Origin: Trichomonas vaginalis G3
Taxonomy: Eukaryota; Parabasalia; Trichomonadida; Trichomonadidae
Reading direction: 5' to 3'
Assembly: GCF_026262505.1 (NCBI RefSeq)
Contig: NC_067206.1
Coordinates: forward strand, 4,988,879-5,052,878
DNA: 64,000 bases
Shown: piece by piece, positions 28,733 through 40,268 of the stretch
Layout of the letters: the number at the start of each line of letters is the position of its first letter
How positions within the stretch are numbered: position 1 is the first letter of the stretch
Notes under the pieces: generated by a model
Databases searched by the model: none
What the model was told of the DNA's origin: nothing
The model's input: the letters and a program-made list of their open reading frames with translations, nothing else
Position numbers and translations under genes: made by a program

Positions 28733-29869
28733 TTGAATGATTGGATATTGAGAACAAAAATTGAATACTTTTTTCCCGCCAAAAATAATCATCCAACTTT
28801 CAGAGTGTGTTACTCATGTCTCGCTATATTCTTGCAAATATAAATTAAAATGAATAGAAAATATTGCTTTCTGTTGATAATCCAAACAAATAATCTTTTA
28901 ATTTCGGATGATTAAGTCAAAAACATAGCACAAAACAATTTTATTGCTATTTGAGAATCTGTAGCCATATGTTTATTACACTATGTAAATTTAAATCTTA
29001 TGAGTTTGAATTACTGTAAGTTATTTGTATAAATATTCTATGTTCGATGAAGCCAAGGCTCGTACAAATGCAGTGGACATGAAGTAGTGGAAAAGACGAT
29101 TATTGTAAACTTCACATCAAACTCATTGAAGGATTATTATTTTCATCTGGAAAAATGATAAAATCGGCACTTCCAACTATCATACATTAAGAGCCATTAA
29201 ATAAATGTCCATGTGAGAGGATAAACAATAGAATCACTGAGAAGCCCGACTAAAATGATAATTTTTTTCACTTTTTTACTGCAGCAAAAGATAATATCAA
29301 TTGAATATTATGATAAAATCTTGGTTTGATGATTACTAGAGTGTAGTAACAAGAATATAACTATTTTTTATGCTTATATTAAATTAAATTATAATTTTTG
29401 ATCAAATCATAATTCTTTTAATGCTCACACTCATTGAATATCAGTGAATTGTTGATTTTTTTCAAATGCTATATTCCATGATAACAGATTGTAGCTAGAA
29501 TATATATTTCATCATTATAAAAATTTAATATCATTCTTTTATGTTGCAGATATGATGAATAACTAAATAAATAATTAATCTGATGCATTATATTACCATA
29601 TAATAAGATCTTAAGTGATGTATTCAAACCATAACTGCTCTCTCAAATCAAAATTCAGACTCAAATCTGTATTTTTGCCTTTTGTCAAAATTGCCTTTTT
29701 TATATCGATATGAAGCAAAGTCATACTTTTATTGCAACATTAAGTGATGCATTTAAACATCAACTGCCCTTTCAAATATAGAATTCATCAACTGATTATT
29801 TCAAATTTTAACTGCAATTCAAAAAATTGACATTTTGAGAGGAGTTAAAAAAATACTTCATTTCTTCTA
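28733..29869. other. Long AT-rich divergent promoter region
   Basis: No gene. It contains an imperfect direct repeat of about 50 bp: TTAAGTGATGTATTCAAACC near 29611 and TTAAGTGATGCATTTAAACA near 29740, both followed by AACTGC and CTCAAAT/TTCAAAT tracts. A weak MITE-tip look-alike (ATTATTTTCATCTGGAAAAA) lies near 29135. The trichomonad-type initiator TTCATTTCTTCTA sits directly before the protease ATG. Confidence 0.5.
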
Positions 29870-30787
29870 ATGCTTGCTCAACAGTACGAATATAAAGCAT
29901 TCCTTGGATGGATGAGAGAAACAGGAAACATGTTTACAGGCGATGAATATCATTCGCGCTTTGGAATATGGCTTTCAAATAAGCGTTTCGTTCAAAATCA
30001 CAATCGTGCAAATCTCGGATTCACACTTGCACTTAACAAGCTTGCTTATTTATCACCAACTGAGTACAAAGCCATGCTCGGATTCCATAATAAAGGAGTT
30101 CATAACATTGCCATCAAATCCAATACAATTGCTAATGATGAAATCGACTGGCGTTCCAAGGGAGTCGTCAATCCTATCCAGCATCAACAACATTGCGGAT
30201 CATGCTGGGCATTTTCTGCAATCCAAGCTCAAGAATCCCAATATGCAATCACATATGGCAAACTCCAAAAGCTTTCAGAGCAGAACCTTGTTGATTGCGT
30301 TACCTCATGCAATGGATGTCACAATGGTTTAATGTCAGCCGCATACGATTACGTAATTCAATACCAGGGTGGAAAGTTCATGCTGGAAACGGATTATCCA
30401 TACACAGCAGTTGAAGGAACATGCAAATTCAACCAAGCAAAGGCTACTTCGAAGATTGTTTCATACATTAATGTTGTTGAAGGGGATGAAAAAGATCTTG
30501 CTGCAAAGGTTTCCGCTTACGGTCCATCAACTGTTGGCATTGATGCATCCCATTATACATTCCAACTTTACTCACATGGCATTTACGACGAACCACACTG
30601 CTCATCTTTCTCTCTAAATCACGGTGTTGGCTGCGTTGGCTATGGCACAGAAGGCACAAAGAATTACTGGATTGTCCGTAACTCCTGGGGTCTTGAATGG
30701 GGCGAGCAAGGCTATGTCCGCATGATCAAGGACAAGAACAATAATTGTGGTATTGCTACAGTTGCATGCATCCCCATTGATAAGTAA
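29870..30787 (+). CDS. Papain-family (C1A, cathepsin L-like) cysteine protease
   Basis: The 305-residue proprotease has an I29-type inhibitor prodomain (residues about 5-60; YKAFLGWMRETGNMF, NKLAYLSPTEY). The mature domain begins near DEIDWRSKGVVNPIQ. The active-site cysteine is in HCGSCWAFSA with its oxyanion glutamine in NPIQHQQHCGS; the catalytic histidine is in SLNHGVGCVGYG and the asparagine in WIVRNSWGLEWGEQGY. All are intact, so the enzyme should be active after propeptide removal. The N-terminus MLAQQYEYKAF shows no classical signal peptide, as in many trichomonad cysteine proteases, which are lysosomal or secreted. The initiator TTCATTTCTTCTA immediately precedes the ATG, supporting this start. 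Confidence 0.96.
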   Translation: MLAQQYEYKAFLGWMRETGNMFTGDEYHSRFGIWLSNKRFVQNHNRANLGFTLALNKLAYLSPTEYKAMLGFHNKGVHNIAIKSNTIANDEIDWRSKGVVNPIQHQQHCGSCWAFSAIQAQESQYAITYGKLQKLSEQNLVDCVTSCNGCHNGLMSAAYDYVIQYQGGKFMLETDYPYTAVEGTCKFNQAKATSKIVSYINVVEGDEKDLAAKVSAYGPSTVGIDASHYTFQLYSHGIYDEPHCSSFSLNHGVGCVGYGTEGTKNYWIVRNSWGLEWGEQGYVRMIKDKNNNCGIATVACIPIDK

Positions 30788-31068
30788 ACATTTTTCAATC
30801 AATTCCTTTGATTTATTCATTTCTTTTTCTTTTGAATCTAACTCTCATGATACTTTTCCAATAAATGACAACAAATGTCTCATATTCCATTATCACATTT
30901 ATTAAGGATATATTTTCGCCCATATGACTTTAATTCAAATTTCTGGCAGCATGGTTGAAGTCTTTTCATTTTGAAAGTATGCCTAGTACACACCCTTTTA
31001 GAATATATGTTTATTAAAATAGAATAATATACTTTCTGATACTTTATGAGAATACGTCAAAAATATAT
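30788..31068. other. 3' flank of protease gene
   Basis: AT-rich and non-coding. Leads into the second MITE copy. Confidence 0.35.
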
Positions 31069-31235
31069 TCGGAGTATTATTATTGTCGTCTGGCGGTTTT
31101 ATAATTATATAGCTACTCCATATATCATGCGTGTTTACACACCATATACATAGATGGAATTGATGTTCTTCTTTTATTTAGGTACCAAATATGCTTGTAA
31201 AATCTCTTTTCCAGACGACAATAAAACATCCTCAA
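31069..31235. repeat. MITE-like element, GTCGTCTGG family, copy 2 (short form, inverted)
   Basis: Read on the minus strand, this 167-bp copy begins TTGAGGATGTTTTATTGTCG, runs through GGTACCTAAATAAAAGAAGA and ends with GCCAGACGACAATAATAATA. It thus matches both tips and the interior of the 2404-2698 copy without the internal tip duplications. It probably represents the ancestral unit. Confidence 0.75.
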
Positions 31236-31373
31236 TATATTCTATCAGTTTGATTAGATGCCTATTAATAGATACATACATACATTCAAAGAAATTTTAA
31301 TGATCTGCCAAATGAAGTGGAGTTTTACAATACAATTTTTTACAAAAACTAACAAAAAAATAAGATAAAAAAT

Positions 31374-33827
31374 TTAAAAAGTAATTATATCTTCGATAAA
31401 GTGCTCGTTATCTATTTCGACATGTTCCTCTTCCATCACTTGAGTATCATCATAATTGCAGAAAACTCTCGGAGTCTGCGAAATCTCCAATTTCTTCGGA
31501 GAAATCGAAATAATTTCAGGTCTTTCAACAACCAAATTTTGTTGGATGAAAAGTTTCGAAGGTTTCCTTTCAGGGACTTCTATAATCAAAACTCTTCTGT
31601 GCATAACAACTTTTGGTTTCGGAACTGGCATTTCATCGACATTGTTCAAATCTAATTGCAAAAGAAGCTCTTTTTGCTTGGAAGGAGATTTATGAACCTT
31701 CTTCTTCGCGGGAGATTGTGTTTCTTCAAAATTGTCGAGTTCTAATTCGACTAATTCCGGATCTTTCAAAATCTTCTTTTTTTCTGGAGAAATCTTCTCA
31801 GGAGATTCATCAACATACTCGTATTCGTACTCGTATTCCATTTCTTCTTCATTTTCTTCAAGATTAATTTTGGTATTTTTGGTATTTTTCTGATTTGGAG
31901 AATCTTGAAGGAGAGGATCGTTTGAAATGCGAGGAGGAGTTGTTGGAATGATGATTGGTGGTGGTTTCTCAGGTTTTTTATCGTCATTAAACAAATTTTC
32001 TCTGAGAAACAGGGGTTTTCCTGTTCTTGGTGATTCGGGGTTGATCTTTGGTATTGGCTTTTGACCTTTAGCAAGTTCTTCGGTAGGAATTGGTTCATCG
32101 GCGTTTGGATATTCATTTGATAATTTTGATAAAGTCGAAAGTGACTCATTTACCTCTACTTCAGGCAATTCGAAGATTATCTCCTCTTCCTCTTCGAATT
32201 CTTCGTCATTCTCAATGACAAATGCTGTAGGAGGTTTGAGATTTCCTGTAATAACTAATGGTTTCCTCGGAGGAGGGTCTAAAGTATGGAATTCGGCTGT
32301 TTCGTCTTCATCATCTATTTTCTCTTCATCATCTGAATGAGAAACTCTCTTTGGAATGTAAATTGGCTGTGAATTTGACTTTTTCGTGAAAGCGCCGCTT
32401 GTTTTCAAAGGAGATTGCACTGCAGGGGATGGTAATGGTCTTCCTATTGGAGATACAGATGGAAGATGCGGTAATCTTGTAATTGTCTTGAATAAAGAAG
32501 TCATTTTCGAACTTGTTTCTTGATTCTTCCATAAATTGCGGACATTGAACTCAGGAACAAACAAATCATTATTCTGTAATATCTTCTGGTCAGTAATTTG
32601 GAATTCTGCTATCAAATTTTGATTAATTTCTGATTCTATCTTTTTCGGATGCTGTAACAACTTCGCGCAATAAGGAGATTCAGGATCTAACTCAGCACCA
32701 CTCGCCGCAACAGCTAATTCTGTTCTAAAAGCTTGCATCATGTTAGATTTCGTATAAGGATTATTCAGAAACGCGTTATCGATAATTTGAATCAAATTTC
32801 TCGATAATTCTGTATTAGAACGATCAACTTCTAGAACACTCCGAATCATTGCGGCACATGCGATCAAAACAAAGTTATTTGCAGGTCTTTTGAGCAATCT
32901 GTACACGAAAAACTCTATATACTTGTTTCCGATCATTACATTCCACGCTGCAACGTATAAAAGAGAATATTGAACTAAAATATCAGAAGATTTGAAACAA
33001 TTTATCACAGAAAGTACTGAATATCCTAATGCCTCATTGGGTTCAATGTTTAAACCAAGTCTTAGTACGATAGCTCTTTCTAGATCGTCAGATGCGTCTT
33101 GTAGTATGAGAGGAAGGGCTTTTGACACAAGATAGAATAACTCTGATCGATTTCCGAACTCGTTGAAGTAAATACATAGCACTTCGAGGGCTTTTTGACG
33201 TTGGATTGGATTTAACCTTGGAAATGTCATTTTCTTGGCAGTTTCTTGGTTGATATCGTGCGGATAGATATTGCCTGTACCATGTTCGTCCATTAATGAG
33301 GCATAAACTGTCCAAATAAATGTAATATCATTATTTAAACGAGGAACGAACCTGGAAGCAAAATGGAACACTGCAGGATACTGTAGAGAGTTCGTTATTG
33401 TTGGTAATATCGTTAATGACTTTGAAAAAATTCCAATTAAATCTTCTGGCCATGTATCAAACGCTTTTAACATAATTTGCATGATACTTCCGAATACATA
33501 TCGATGTGTGGTTTGTGTTTTGTTCAAAGTATCTATTAAATACTCTGTTAAATCTATTTCTTCAACAAATTTTTGTAAAATTAACATATTTGGGGAAATA
33601 CATAAGCCCAAAATGTGTCTATCAGTCTGAAAATCTTTAGAAGTTTGTAAAACATCAATCATTTTGTGGACAACTTGTTTTTTGGAAAATAAATGAACTA
33701 ATTTTTTATTTTTATTTCGCCATTGCGCTTGAACATCATCGCATCTAAGCAAAGTATGAAGTGGTGGATTTTGTAAATCTAAATAATCTTCAACACTGTC
33801 GCTATTCTTGATTGTTTTTCGCGACAT
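31374..33827 (-). CDS. ARM/HEAT-repeat protein with acidic disordered tail (SAPS-like)
   Basis: From the ATG at 33827 (MSRKTIKNSDSVEDYLDL) the protein has 817 residues. Residues about 1-400 are helical repeats. The opening (LLRCDDVQAQWRNKNKKLVH, then LFSKKQVVHKMIDVL) resembles the start of SAPS-domain subunits, which recruit Sit4/PP6-type phosphatases, but I see this as a resemblance only. From about 430 onward the chain is disordered: proline-rich (LPHLPSVSPIGRPLPSP), acid runs (EEEEEIIF, EENEEEMEYEYEYEY), then Lys/Pro patches (SPSKQKELL). Phosphorylatable SP sites are common. No frameshift over 2.4 kb. The frame continues two codons upstream to a GTG, which I do not use. Confidence 0.6.
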   Translation of the reverse strand: MSRKTIKNSDSVEDYLDLQNPPLHTLLRCDDVQAQWRNKNKKLVHLFSKKQVVHKMIDVLQTSKDFQTDRHILGLCISPNMLILQKFVEEIDLTEYLIDTLNKTQTTHRYVFGSIMQIMLKAFDTWPEDLIGIFSKSLTILPTITNSLQYPAVFHFASRFVPRLNNDITFIWTVYASLMDEHGTGNIYPHDINQETAKKMTFPRLNPIQRQKALEVLCIYFNEFGNRSELFYLVSKALPLILQDASDDLERAIVLRLGLNIEPNEALGYSVLSVINCFKSSDILVQYSLLYVAAWNVMIGNKYIEFFVYRLLKRPANNFVLIACAAMIRSVLEVDRSNTELSRNLIQIIDNAFLNNPYTKSNMMQAFRTELAVAASGAELDPESPYCAKLLQHPKKIESEINQNLIAEFQITDQKILQNNDLFVPEFNVRNLWKNQETSSKMTSLFKTITRLPHLPSVSPIGRPLPSPAVQSPLKTSGAFTKKSNSQPIYIPKRVSHSDDEEKIDDEDETAEFHTLDPPPRKPLVITGNLKPPTAFVIENDEEFEEEEEIIFELPEVEVNESLSTLSKLSNEYPNADEPIPTEELAKGQKPIPKINPESPRTGKPLFLRENLFNDDKKPEKPPPIIIPTTPPRISNDPLLQDSPNQKNTKNTKINLEENEEEMEYEYEYEYVDESPEKISPEKKKILKDPELVELELDNFEETQSPAKKKVHKSPSKQKELLLQLDLNNVDEMPVPKPKVVMHRRVLIIEVPERKPSKLFIQQNLVVERPEIISISPKKLEISQTPRVFCNYDDTQVMEEEHVEIDNEHFIEDIITF

Positions 33828-33963
33828 TGTCACCTTTATATTTCACATTTGAAATCCTATTCAGGAAAATTGATATTCTGAGTGCAAACATATTAATTAG
33901 CATCTTATCCACGATACAAATTTTTATTTGAATAATTTTGTCAAAAATTTTTGTCACTTTTAG

Positions 33964-34727
33964 GTTGAACACTTCAAAATACAGATTTTTAACGAAAGCT
34001 ATCCAAAATATTTTACTCATATCTCGATATTAACTTCCATTTCGACACTACTCTATGTTATATTCATTACATACATTAAATCGAAAGATTCAAAATTTGA
34101 TTCATTTAGATCTCTTCCAAATTGCTTATTAGACAAATATCCATCGCCAAACAGTACAAAGAAAGATATTCTCTTTATGTTTGCTGATAGAATCCAAAAA
34201 GGACTTGAAATATTAATATCATCCTTAAGAAATACAAATACAAACTGCAGGATCATTCTTTTCATACCAAAGAACCTTCGACTTTACTCTCGACATGTTA
34301 AATTTTTCAAAGAAAATAATGCAGAATTAATTAGAATTCATTATAACAAAAAAATCTCACCCCATATGTTCAGGTATTCATGTGAATTAGATTTCTTAAA
34401 GAATACAAAGGATTTCCCTGAAAGAATTGTTCATATTGATTCGTTTGATTCTTTTTTCCAATATGATACATTTATTAATGTTTCATACTCATCGATTACT
34501 TTTACAGGTGAAGGTTATTTGATCAAACAATGTAAATGGAACAAAAATTGTATAAGATCTTGTTTTGATGAACAAACATTGAAAAAACTTTGGGGAAACG
34601 AAATAATCTGTAGTGGATCAATTTATGGCTCTGCTACTGAATATAAAAAGTTTTTAGAAGTAATGATAAAACAGAATGAAATTCACGAATATAACAAAGC
34701 ATCACTAGATCAAGCACTAGTTAACTA
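33964..34727 (+). pseudogene. 5' part of a glycosyltransferase-like gene split by Maverick insertion
   Basis: The frame is open from 33964 but has no ATG before 34177 (MFADRIQKGLEILISSL). Upstream in-frame residues include a hydrophobic segment (ISTLLYVIFITYI) followed by SLPNCLLDKYPSP, which looks like the true N-terminal membrane anchor and stem, so a start codon may have been lost or a small indel has occurred. Later blocks RIILFIPKNLRLYS, RIVHIDSFDSFFQYD, CRSCF-like cysteines (CKWNKNCIRSCF), CSGSIYGSATEYKKFL and SLDQALVN suggest a GT-A-type sugar transferase; the exact family is uncertain. Coding is cut at the target duplication TAACTA (34722-34727) and resumes at 58332. Confidence 0.75.
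34722..34727. repeat. Target-site duplication TAACTA, left copy
   Basis: TAACTA directly abuts the poly(A) tip at the left and recurs at 58326-58331 after the poly(T) tip at the right. Six-bp duplications are the norm for Maverick/Polinton integration. Confidence 0.85.
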
Positions 34728-35315
34728 AAAAAAAAAAAAAAAAAAAAAAAGGTAGTGGGGCTTCCAGGCACTTCGTGCCCTCTAGCCCCGAAGATGTTTA
34801 GAATATGAGAGAGGTCCTATAAACCGGAGAAAGTGTCATATAAACATCTGTCATTTTACTCAGAATTTTCATGAAATTTACACCAAAAATATATTTTAGG
34901 GTAGAAGGGTATATCTACCCCGTTTTCTACCCTCTTTTCTACCCTCTTGAATTTTCATGAAATTTACACCAAAAATATATTTTAGGGTAGAAGGGTATAT
35001 CTACCCCGTTTTCTACCCTCTTTTCTACCCTCTTGAATTTTCATGAAATTTACACCAAAAATATACTACTAGGGTCATTTACGAAGAAATCTCAACAAAG
35101 TCTTTACGATGAAGTCTTGACAAAGTCTTTACGAAGAAGTCTCAACAAAGTCTTTACGAAGAAGTCTCAACAAAGTCTTTACGAAGAAGTCTTAACAAAG
35201 TCTTTACGAAGAAGTCTTGACAAAGTCTTTACGAAGAAATTCATGAAAATTCAAGAGGGTAGAAAAGAGGGTAGAAAACGGGGTAGATATACCCTTCTAC
35301 CCTAAAAATATTTTT
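34728..35315. repeat. Left terminal inverted repeat of element 1
   Basis: Order from outside: a run of about 23 A, GGTAGTGGGGCTTCC, a terminal hairpin, AAGTGTCATATAAACATCTG (34838-34857), three modules of GGGTAGAAGGGTATATCTAC flanked by TTTTCTACCCTC repeats, and a tandem array of a 24-bp unit, AAGTCTTTACGAAGAAGTCT plus CAAC, about seven times (35080-35240). The same order appears inverted at 57656-58325. The ORF through the tandem array is a by-product of its 24-bp period. Confidence 0.85.
34757..34789. repeat. Terminal two-tier hairpin of the Maverick left end
   Basis: Outer stem GGGGCT (34757-34762) with AGCCCC (34784-34789); inner stem GGCAC (34767-34771) with GTGCC (34775-34779), loop TTC. 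The right end of the element has it inverted at 58252-58284. Element 2 carries the same structure at 60353-60385 with changed inner stem bases. Confidence 0.8.
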
Positions 35316-35403
35316 GGGTCATTTACGAAGAAATCTCAACAAAGTCTTTACGAAGAAGTCACAATAAAACATCTGTCAAAAACCGTTTTTTACTTCACTT
35401 AAA

Positions 35404-38400
35404 ATGCCACGTAAGCTACGTAAGAATATACGTAAGAGGAAGGGAGCATTGAAACATCCAATAGTAAAAACTGACACCACAACAACAGTTGCAACAACAA
35501 ATGATGAATGACCCCACTATGTTGCAACAAATGTCAAGCAACCCTATGCTTTTAAACCGAGTTATTGGTGCACAGAGTGGAGGTTTAAGAGCGGCACTTT
35601 TAGCGAAAATGGCAGGCTATGGTGGAGCTGCAGACGGAACAGCCTATAACCCTCAAAGTCAAATGAATTTGAGTTCACTCAAAAATCAAATATCAGATGT
35701 CAAAAAGTCAAACATAGACATACAGAAGCAAATAAGTGAAAACGAAAAGAAACTAGAATATGACAGACACACAAAGAAACTCAATGAGTTAAACGTAGAG
35801 AAAAAGAAGAAAGAAGAACAACTGAAAGAACTAAGTACAGAGGAATATGCGAAAAAAGTGTCAGAAAAAGCAGCAGAAGTAGCAAAAATGGAACAAGATG
35901 TTGTAAATTTGAAAAACCATACTACTCAATATAAAGTACTGAAAGATGAAGAAATAAAACAAAAAGCCCTGAAGACATATATGGATAGCGATGAGTATAA
36001 AAAAGAAGTTGAAGCAAATGTAAAGGCAGAAAAACTTTTACAGTTGCAAAACCAAACCGTACAGTATGAAAACTTAGCACAAGAAAGTAAAAATAACGAC
36101 GCAGCCATGCAAAAGGCAATGAAAAGCGCAGAATATATAAAAGCTAACAATGACTGGTTAGATGCCCAAGCCAACGCTAAAGCAGCCCAGCTTATAGGGT
36201 CAATAAGGACAAAAATACAAGCGGATGAAGACAGTTCAAATGAAGCTTTAACAAATGCTGACTTTAAGAACGCCTTCGAAGCTCTTCATAGTAAGGTGAA
36301 ACAAGTGAACGACTTCTCATCTGGAAAGAAACTGAAGTCTGAAGGTTTCGACAACGAGTTAAAAGAAGTAGCACAAAATATGACGAAAATAACAGATGCA
36401 GCAACGAGACAGGCAGTTCAAAGTGCCTATGACGCCGTTAGAGCAACTGTTGTGGAAAGTCAAGAAAAAGAGTTACAACAGACCAAAACAGACCTAGTAA
36501 ATGCTTTCTTAAGAACGAAAAGTCAGGTAGGACATTATGCTGCAGATGGAACATATGTGCCAGCTGGTGGAACTTATATACCACCAAACCCTCCAAGAGA
36601 AGCACCTGCACCAGGACTACCTAAAACATTTACATCGTCACATGGACACAGACACAGGCATGCACCAAAACCAACACAACAACAACAACAACCAGCACAG
36701 CAACCAACAGTTCAAAACCCTGCACAACAACCACCTCCACAACCAGCACAGCAACCAACAGTTCAAAACCCTGCACAACAACCACCTCCACAAACAGAGC
36801 AAGGACATAAAAGAAGTAGAGAACAAGGAAACCAAGAATTCTTAAAAATGCTTAAAGAAGACTATGGTTACCCAGATACTATTGACTTTAGTGACAGATA
36901 TAAAGAAGCTATTAGAAAGTTCAAGGATGGAAATACTGACCCGAACCTATTTAGCTTTATGGCTCTGCACCAAAGGGGATATAATTTCAAACCTGGAAAA
37001 TACAAGCTCGCTAAGGGATATGATTTAATAGCATATCATCCAAATGACATGAACGAATTTACTCCGAGATATTTGATGTCAGAGCTAAATGACAATTTAA
37101 CTCTCTTCATGAAACGCGTAAAAAATAGAGACGGAACGAAAGAAGAAAGGTTTATGAGTCCGGATGACTTAGAAAGGGAACTTGTTGAAAACGGTCTCGG
37201 AATATATGAAATGCCAGCAGATGAGGTACAAGAAACTCCACAGGAAGAACTAGTTCAGATACAACCAGACATGGAAGAAATAGTTCAGCAACAACAGCTA
37301 GAAGAGCCTGAAGGAAACGAACAAGTCACTCCTTTGGAAACTAACTTCACAGAACTAGATGAAGATTTGGAACAGCCGAAAAATCTTGACCCTCAACAAG
37401 AGTATGCGGAGAATATGGAATATTTCCAAGAGTCTAAAAAAAATTCGGCTGACATAGTAGAAGAATATCGAAAAATGTTTGCCGACATACAAAAGACTCC
37501 AACATCAGATGAAAATATCCAGCATAGAATGGAAGAACTGAAAAAAAATGTACACAAATACAACAACCCTTTTTACTTACGAGCATTTAACGTTCAATCT
37601 TCGGATGAACTCGGTGAAAATAAAAGGTTAAATTTCAAGAAAACATATAGAAATGAAACATTGTTTAAAGTTCATTCAGAACCTAGCCAATATGGAAACA
37701 AACCTACTTTTGTTTCTGCAGACGATGGAACTACAATGAGATGGGGTCATAAAGCTAATCCGGATAGGTGGTTCATAAACTTACAACCACAATTCCAAGA
37801 AGTTGTAGACGCAATGGAAGTGAATGGTGAACCAGATGTAGCTGGTATTTTCAGCGCGGCTTTAATGCCATTGAAAGATATGAAACATGCAGATATTTTG
37901 GACCAGTATGAAATGAACATGGCTGATGGAAATATAACACCTGACGTTCTAGAACATTTATCTCAAAGAACTACACAGAACCATAGAGATGGTATATTTG
38001 GTGAAGAGTTTAGAAAGAAAGTTAGGGAGGGAGAAGGAAGAGAACCTATTGTACATGACCTTGCAAACGAAAGTTTACAAAATGTCATAAAAACTTACTT
38101 TGCAGACAATGAACCGAGAAGGGATGAATATTTAAGAAAACTCAAATGGACAGTACCAAATGAAATGTTAGTATTGAAAAACATGTTCCTTGACAAAATA
38201 AAACCAACTACAGAAATAAACGACGCAAGACTGAAAGATTGGGTAAAAGCTTTCCCATTCACAAAAGATATAGTTGGTAACATGGAAAAAAACCAGAATG
38301 GCTACAAAAACATATATTTGGAAACGAGCTTATTCCATATGGACAGGCACTGTTTGAAGAGCTTGAACCGGAAACTCAGGAAAGAGTCATGCAAACAATA

Positions 38401-38634
38401 CGCGAAGACTCAAATACAGACTATGACAAACTCTTTCTAGGATATAGGTTACCTGAGATGGGCGACCAGAGCCAAAAGGCAAAAAGGACATGGGAAATTT
38501 GCAACATACTAGATGAACATAATGCAAAGATGCAACAACTTCAAGCAGAGGGCAATGAAGGAAAAAGAAGAGTTAAAAACTCAGTCAGGAAGAAAGTAAA
38601 GCTTGGTCGGAGTGGGTTCTATTATGACATATAA
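35404..38634 (+). pseudogene. Large Maverick protein (basic head, coiled coil, PQ-rich repeat), frameshifted
   Basis: The gene begins at ATG 35404 (MPRKLRKNIRKRKG), a lysine/arginine head that suggests DNA or capsid-interior binding. It continues in another frame from about 35475 to 38440 and in a third to a TAA at 38632. Comparison with the copy at 61791 shows a one-base insertion near 35475; another indel lies near 38305. The combined length is about 1076 codons. Layout: a Met/Gln-rich patch (LQQMSSNPMLLNR), GGLRAALLAKMAGYGG, a long coiled coil (about 70-240), a Pro/Gln repeat region (AQQPTVQNPAQQPPPQP), and an acidic then globular C-terminal half. I recognise no family. It is the first gene inside the left terminus in this element. 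A virion structural or scaffold role is inference. Confidence 0.8.
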
Positions 38635-38666
38635 ATCCAACTATTCTATATTTTTACTCATATGAA

Positions 38667-40268
38667 ATGTACGCCGCTCAGAATATAACGCCAACAGTTT
38701 TGGATGCTATGAATGGAAATGTTTCCGAATGGTATAACGAATGCGACAATGCCATTAGAAGGTCAGAAATAGTTCCTGGAACTTACGAATATACAACTGC
38801 TGTTTCTTATGGAAATGTAGGTGAGTTTGGAGAAGGTTCTTCAACAACAGTAGATATTGCTTGCGACAGGTTTCATATAATTTCTATTGACAACTCTTTC
38901 TTATACGTGGAACAAGACATTGAAATAAAACCTTCTGCCAAGTTGTCTGACAAGAAAGGTTGCAATGGAATTTTCTATGTCGGATACCAATATGCTCCAG
39001 AAGTTTTCATGGGATATAAGATATATTCTAACTCTGACTTAGTTCAAACAGTAACATGGGCAAACTATGAATGGTTCGCTTTGAGAAACTCAGTACAACC
39101 ACAAGCTAGAGAACAAACAGACCAGTATGCAACTATTGAGAAAATAAGAAGACTTGACCCTAACGTTCCAGGAGTTTATGTTAACCTTTCTGGTTCAGAT
39201 GGAAATGCAGTAACTAAAGTAAAACTGAAACTTAGAGTTCCTTTGTCATCTTTCCTCATCTTCAGGTTTTTAAGATACTTGCCAAACTGGGCAGGAAAAA
39301 TTTCTATTGAACTTACTCCAAGCAAAATAACTTAGTCATTGCACCAACACAAGACCCATTCACTCTTACTGTAGCTGGAACTGGTGGAGCCAAGTTCTGT
39401 GACTTTTGCAAAGACAAAGTTGACTTAGACTTTGTTTCTCAAACTTCAACACTGAAGTAAACTATTATTTCAATGCTGCTGGAACTGCTTGGGACCCAGT
39501 TAAGTTCACATCGAAAAATTTGAATGCAAGAGAATAGAAAGCAGACTTGCAGTCTATATGTTGGACCCAGATATTTCAAATGCTTTAGCTGCCAAATATA
39601 TTGCAGTTCCACTTATGTTCCCTATACACCAAATATCTGTCAAAGACTTTGCAGGTGAAGTTGGAAACCAAAGTGCTGACCCAGGTGCAAGAACAGATAT
39701 TGCTTTAACAACTGCAATGAAACATGCAGATACTCTGTTTGTACTGTTCAGACGAACTATAAATGACTATTCTTGTTTCTACAACCCTGGTATTAAATAT
39801 CATATAAACATAGATGGCAAATATTATCCAAGAGAAGAATATTCTACAGTTGAGGATATGAGGTCATACAACTTGACATTAGATGCTATGAACTTTAACA
39901 ACAACTTCACAACAACCATTAACCCTGAAATGCAAAGTTCTATTATGCCATATGTGAAAGTATGGACTCATACAGGAGGTCAAAAAACTCAATATACAAA
40001 TGGAGACCGTTCAAACTTTTGGCTTGGCATTCCATTTGCTGACTCAGAAGACTTTATGGGTGGTATTTCAACTGTTGGTACTGTACAAATACAATATACT
40101 GGTGACAGAGACGGTCCATATGAACTGAGAGCAAAGAAGTTTACAAAACCAATAGCACTTTTCACGGAAGATGCTCTTTTGAAGATTCGTTCGATGAAAC
40201 CTGCTGGGGCTCCTCAGATTGGCATAACGACAGCTTCCATCGAGCAGATTTTGGCAGCAGGTCAGTAA
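38667..40268 (+). pseudogene. Candidate double-jelly-roll major capsid protein, with three frameshifts
   Basis: The two intact pieces (38667-39335 and 39558-40268) lie in the same frame. Between them coding continues with shifts near 39325, 39450 and 39535, bridging blocks such as GTGGAKFCDFCKDKVD and YYFNAAGTAWDPVKF. The whole is about 530 codons, the usual size of Polinton major capsid proteins. Features are strand-rich: SFLYVEQDIEIKPSA, the hinge-like LRVPLSSFLIFRFLRYLPNW followed by KISIELTP, HADTLFVLFRR and the end KIRSMKPAGAPQIGI. The assignment rests on size, strand pattern and position within a Maverick with an A32-like ATPase. It is a family-level inference that a structure-based search could settle. 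Confidence 0.65.

Noticed and set aside
34728..34750. Poly(A) at the left tip read as a retrotransposon tail
   Set aside because: The other end has the complementary poly(T), so the runs belong to the inverted terminal repeats. The cargo and 6-bp duplication are Maverick-type.
35033..35305. 90-codon repetitive plus-strand frame in the left terminal repeat
   Set aside because: The 24-bp repeat period keeps the frame open. The same DNA is inverted at the right end and has no start context or function as a protein.
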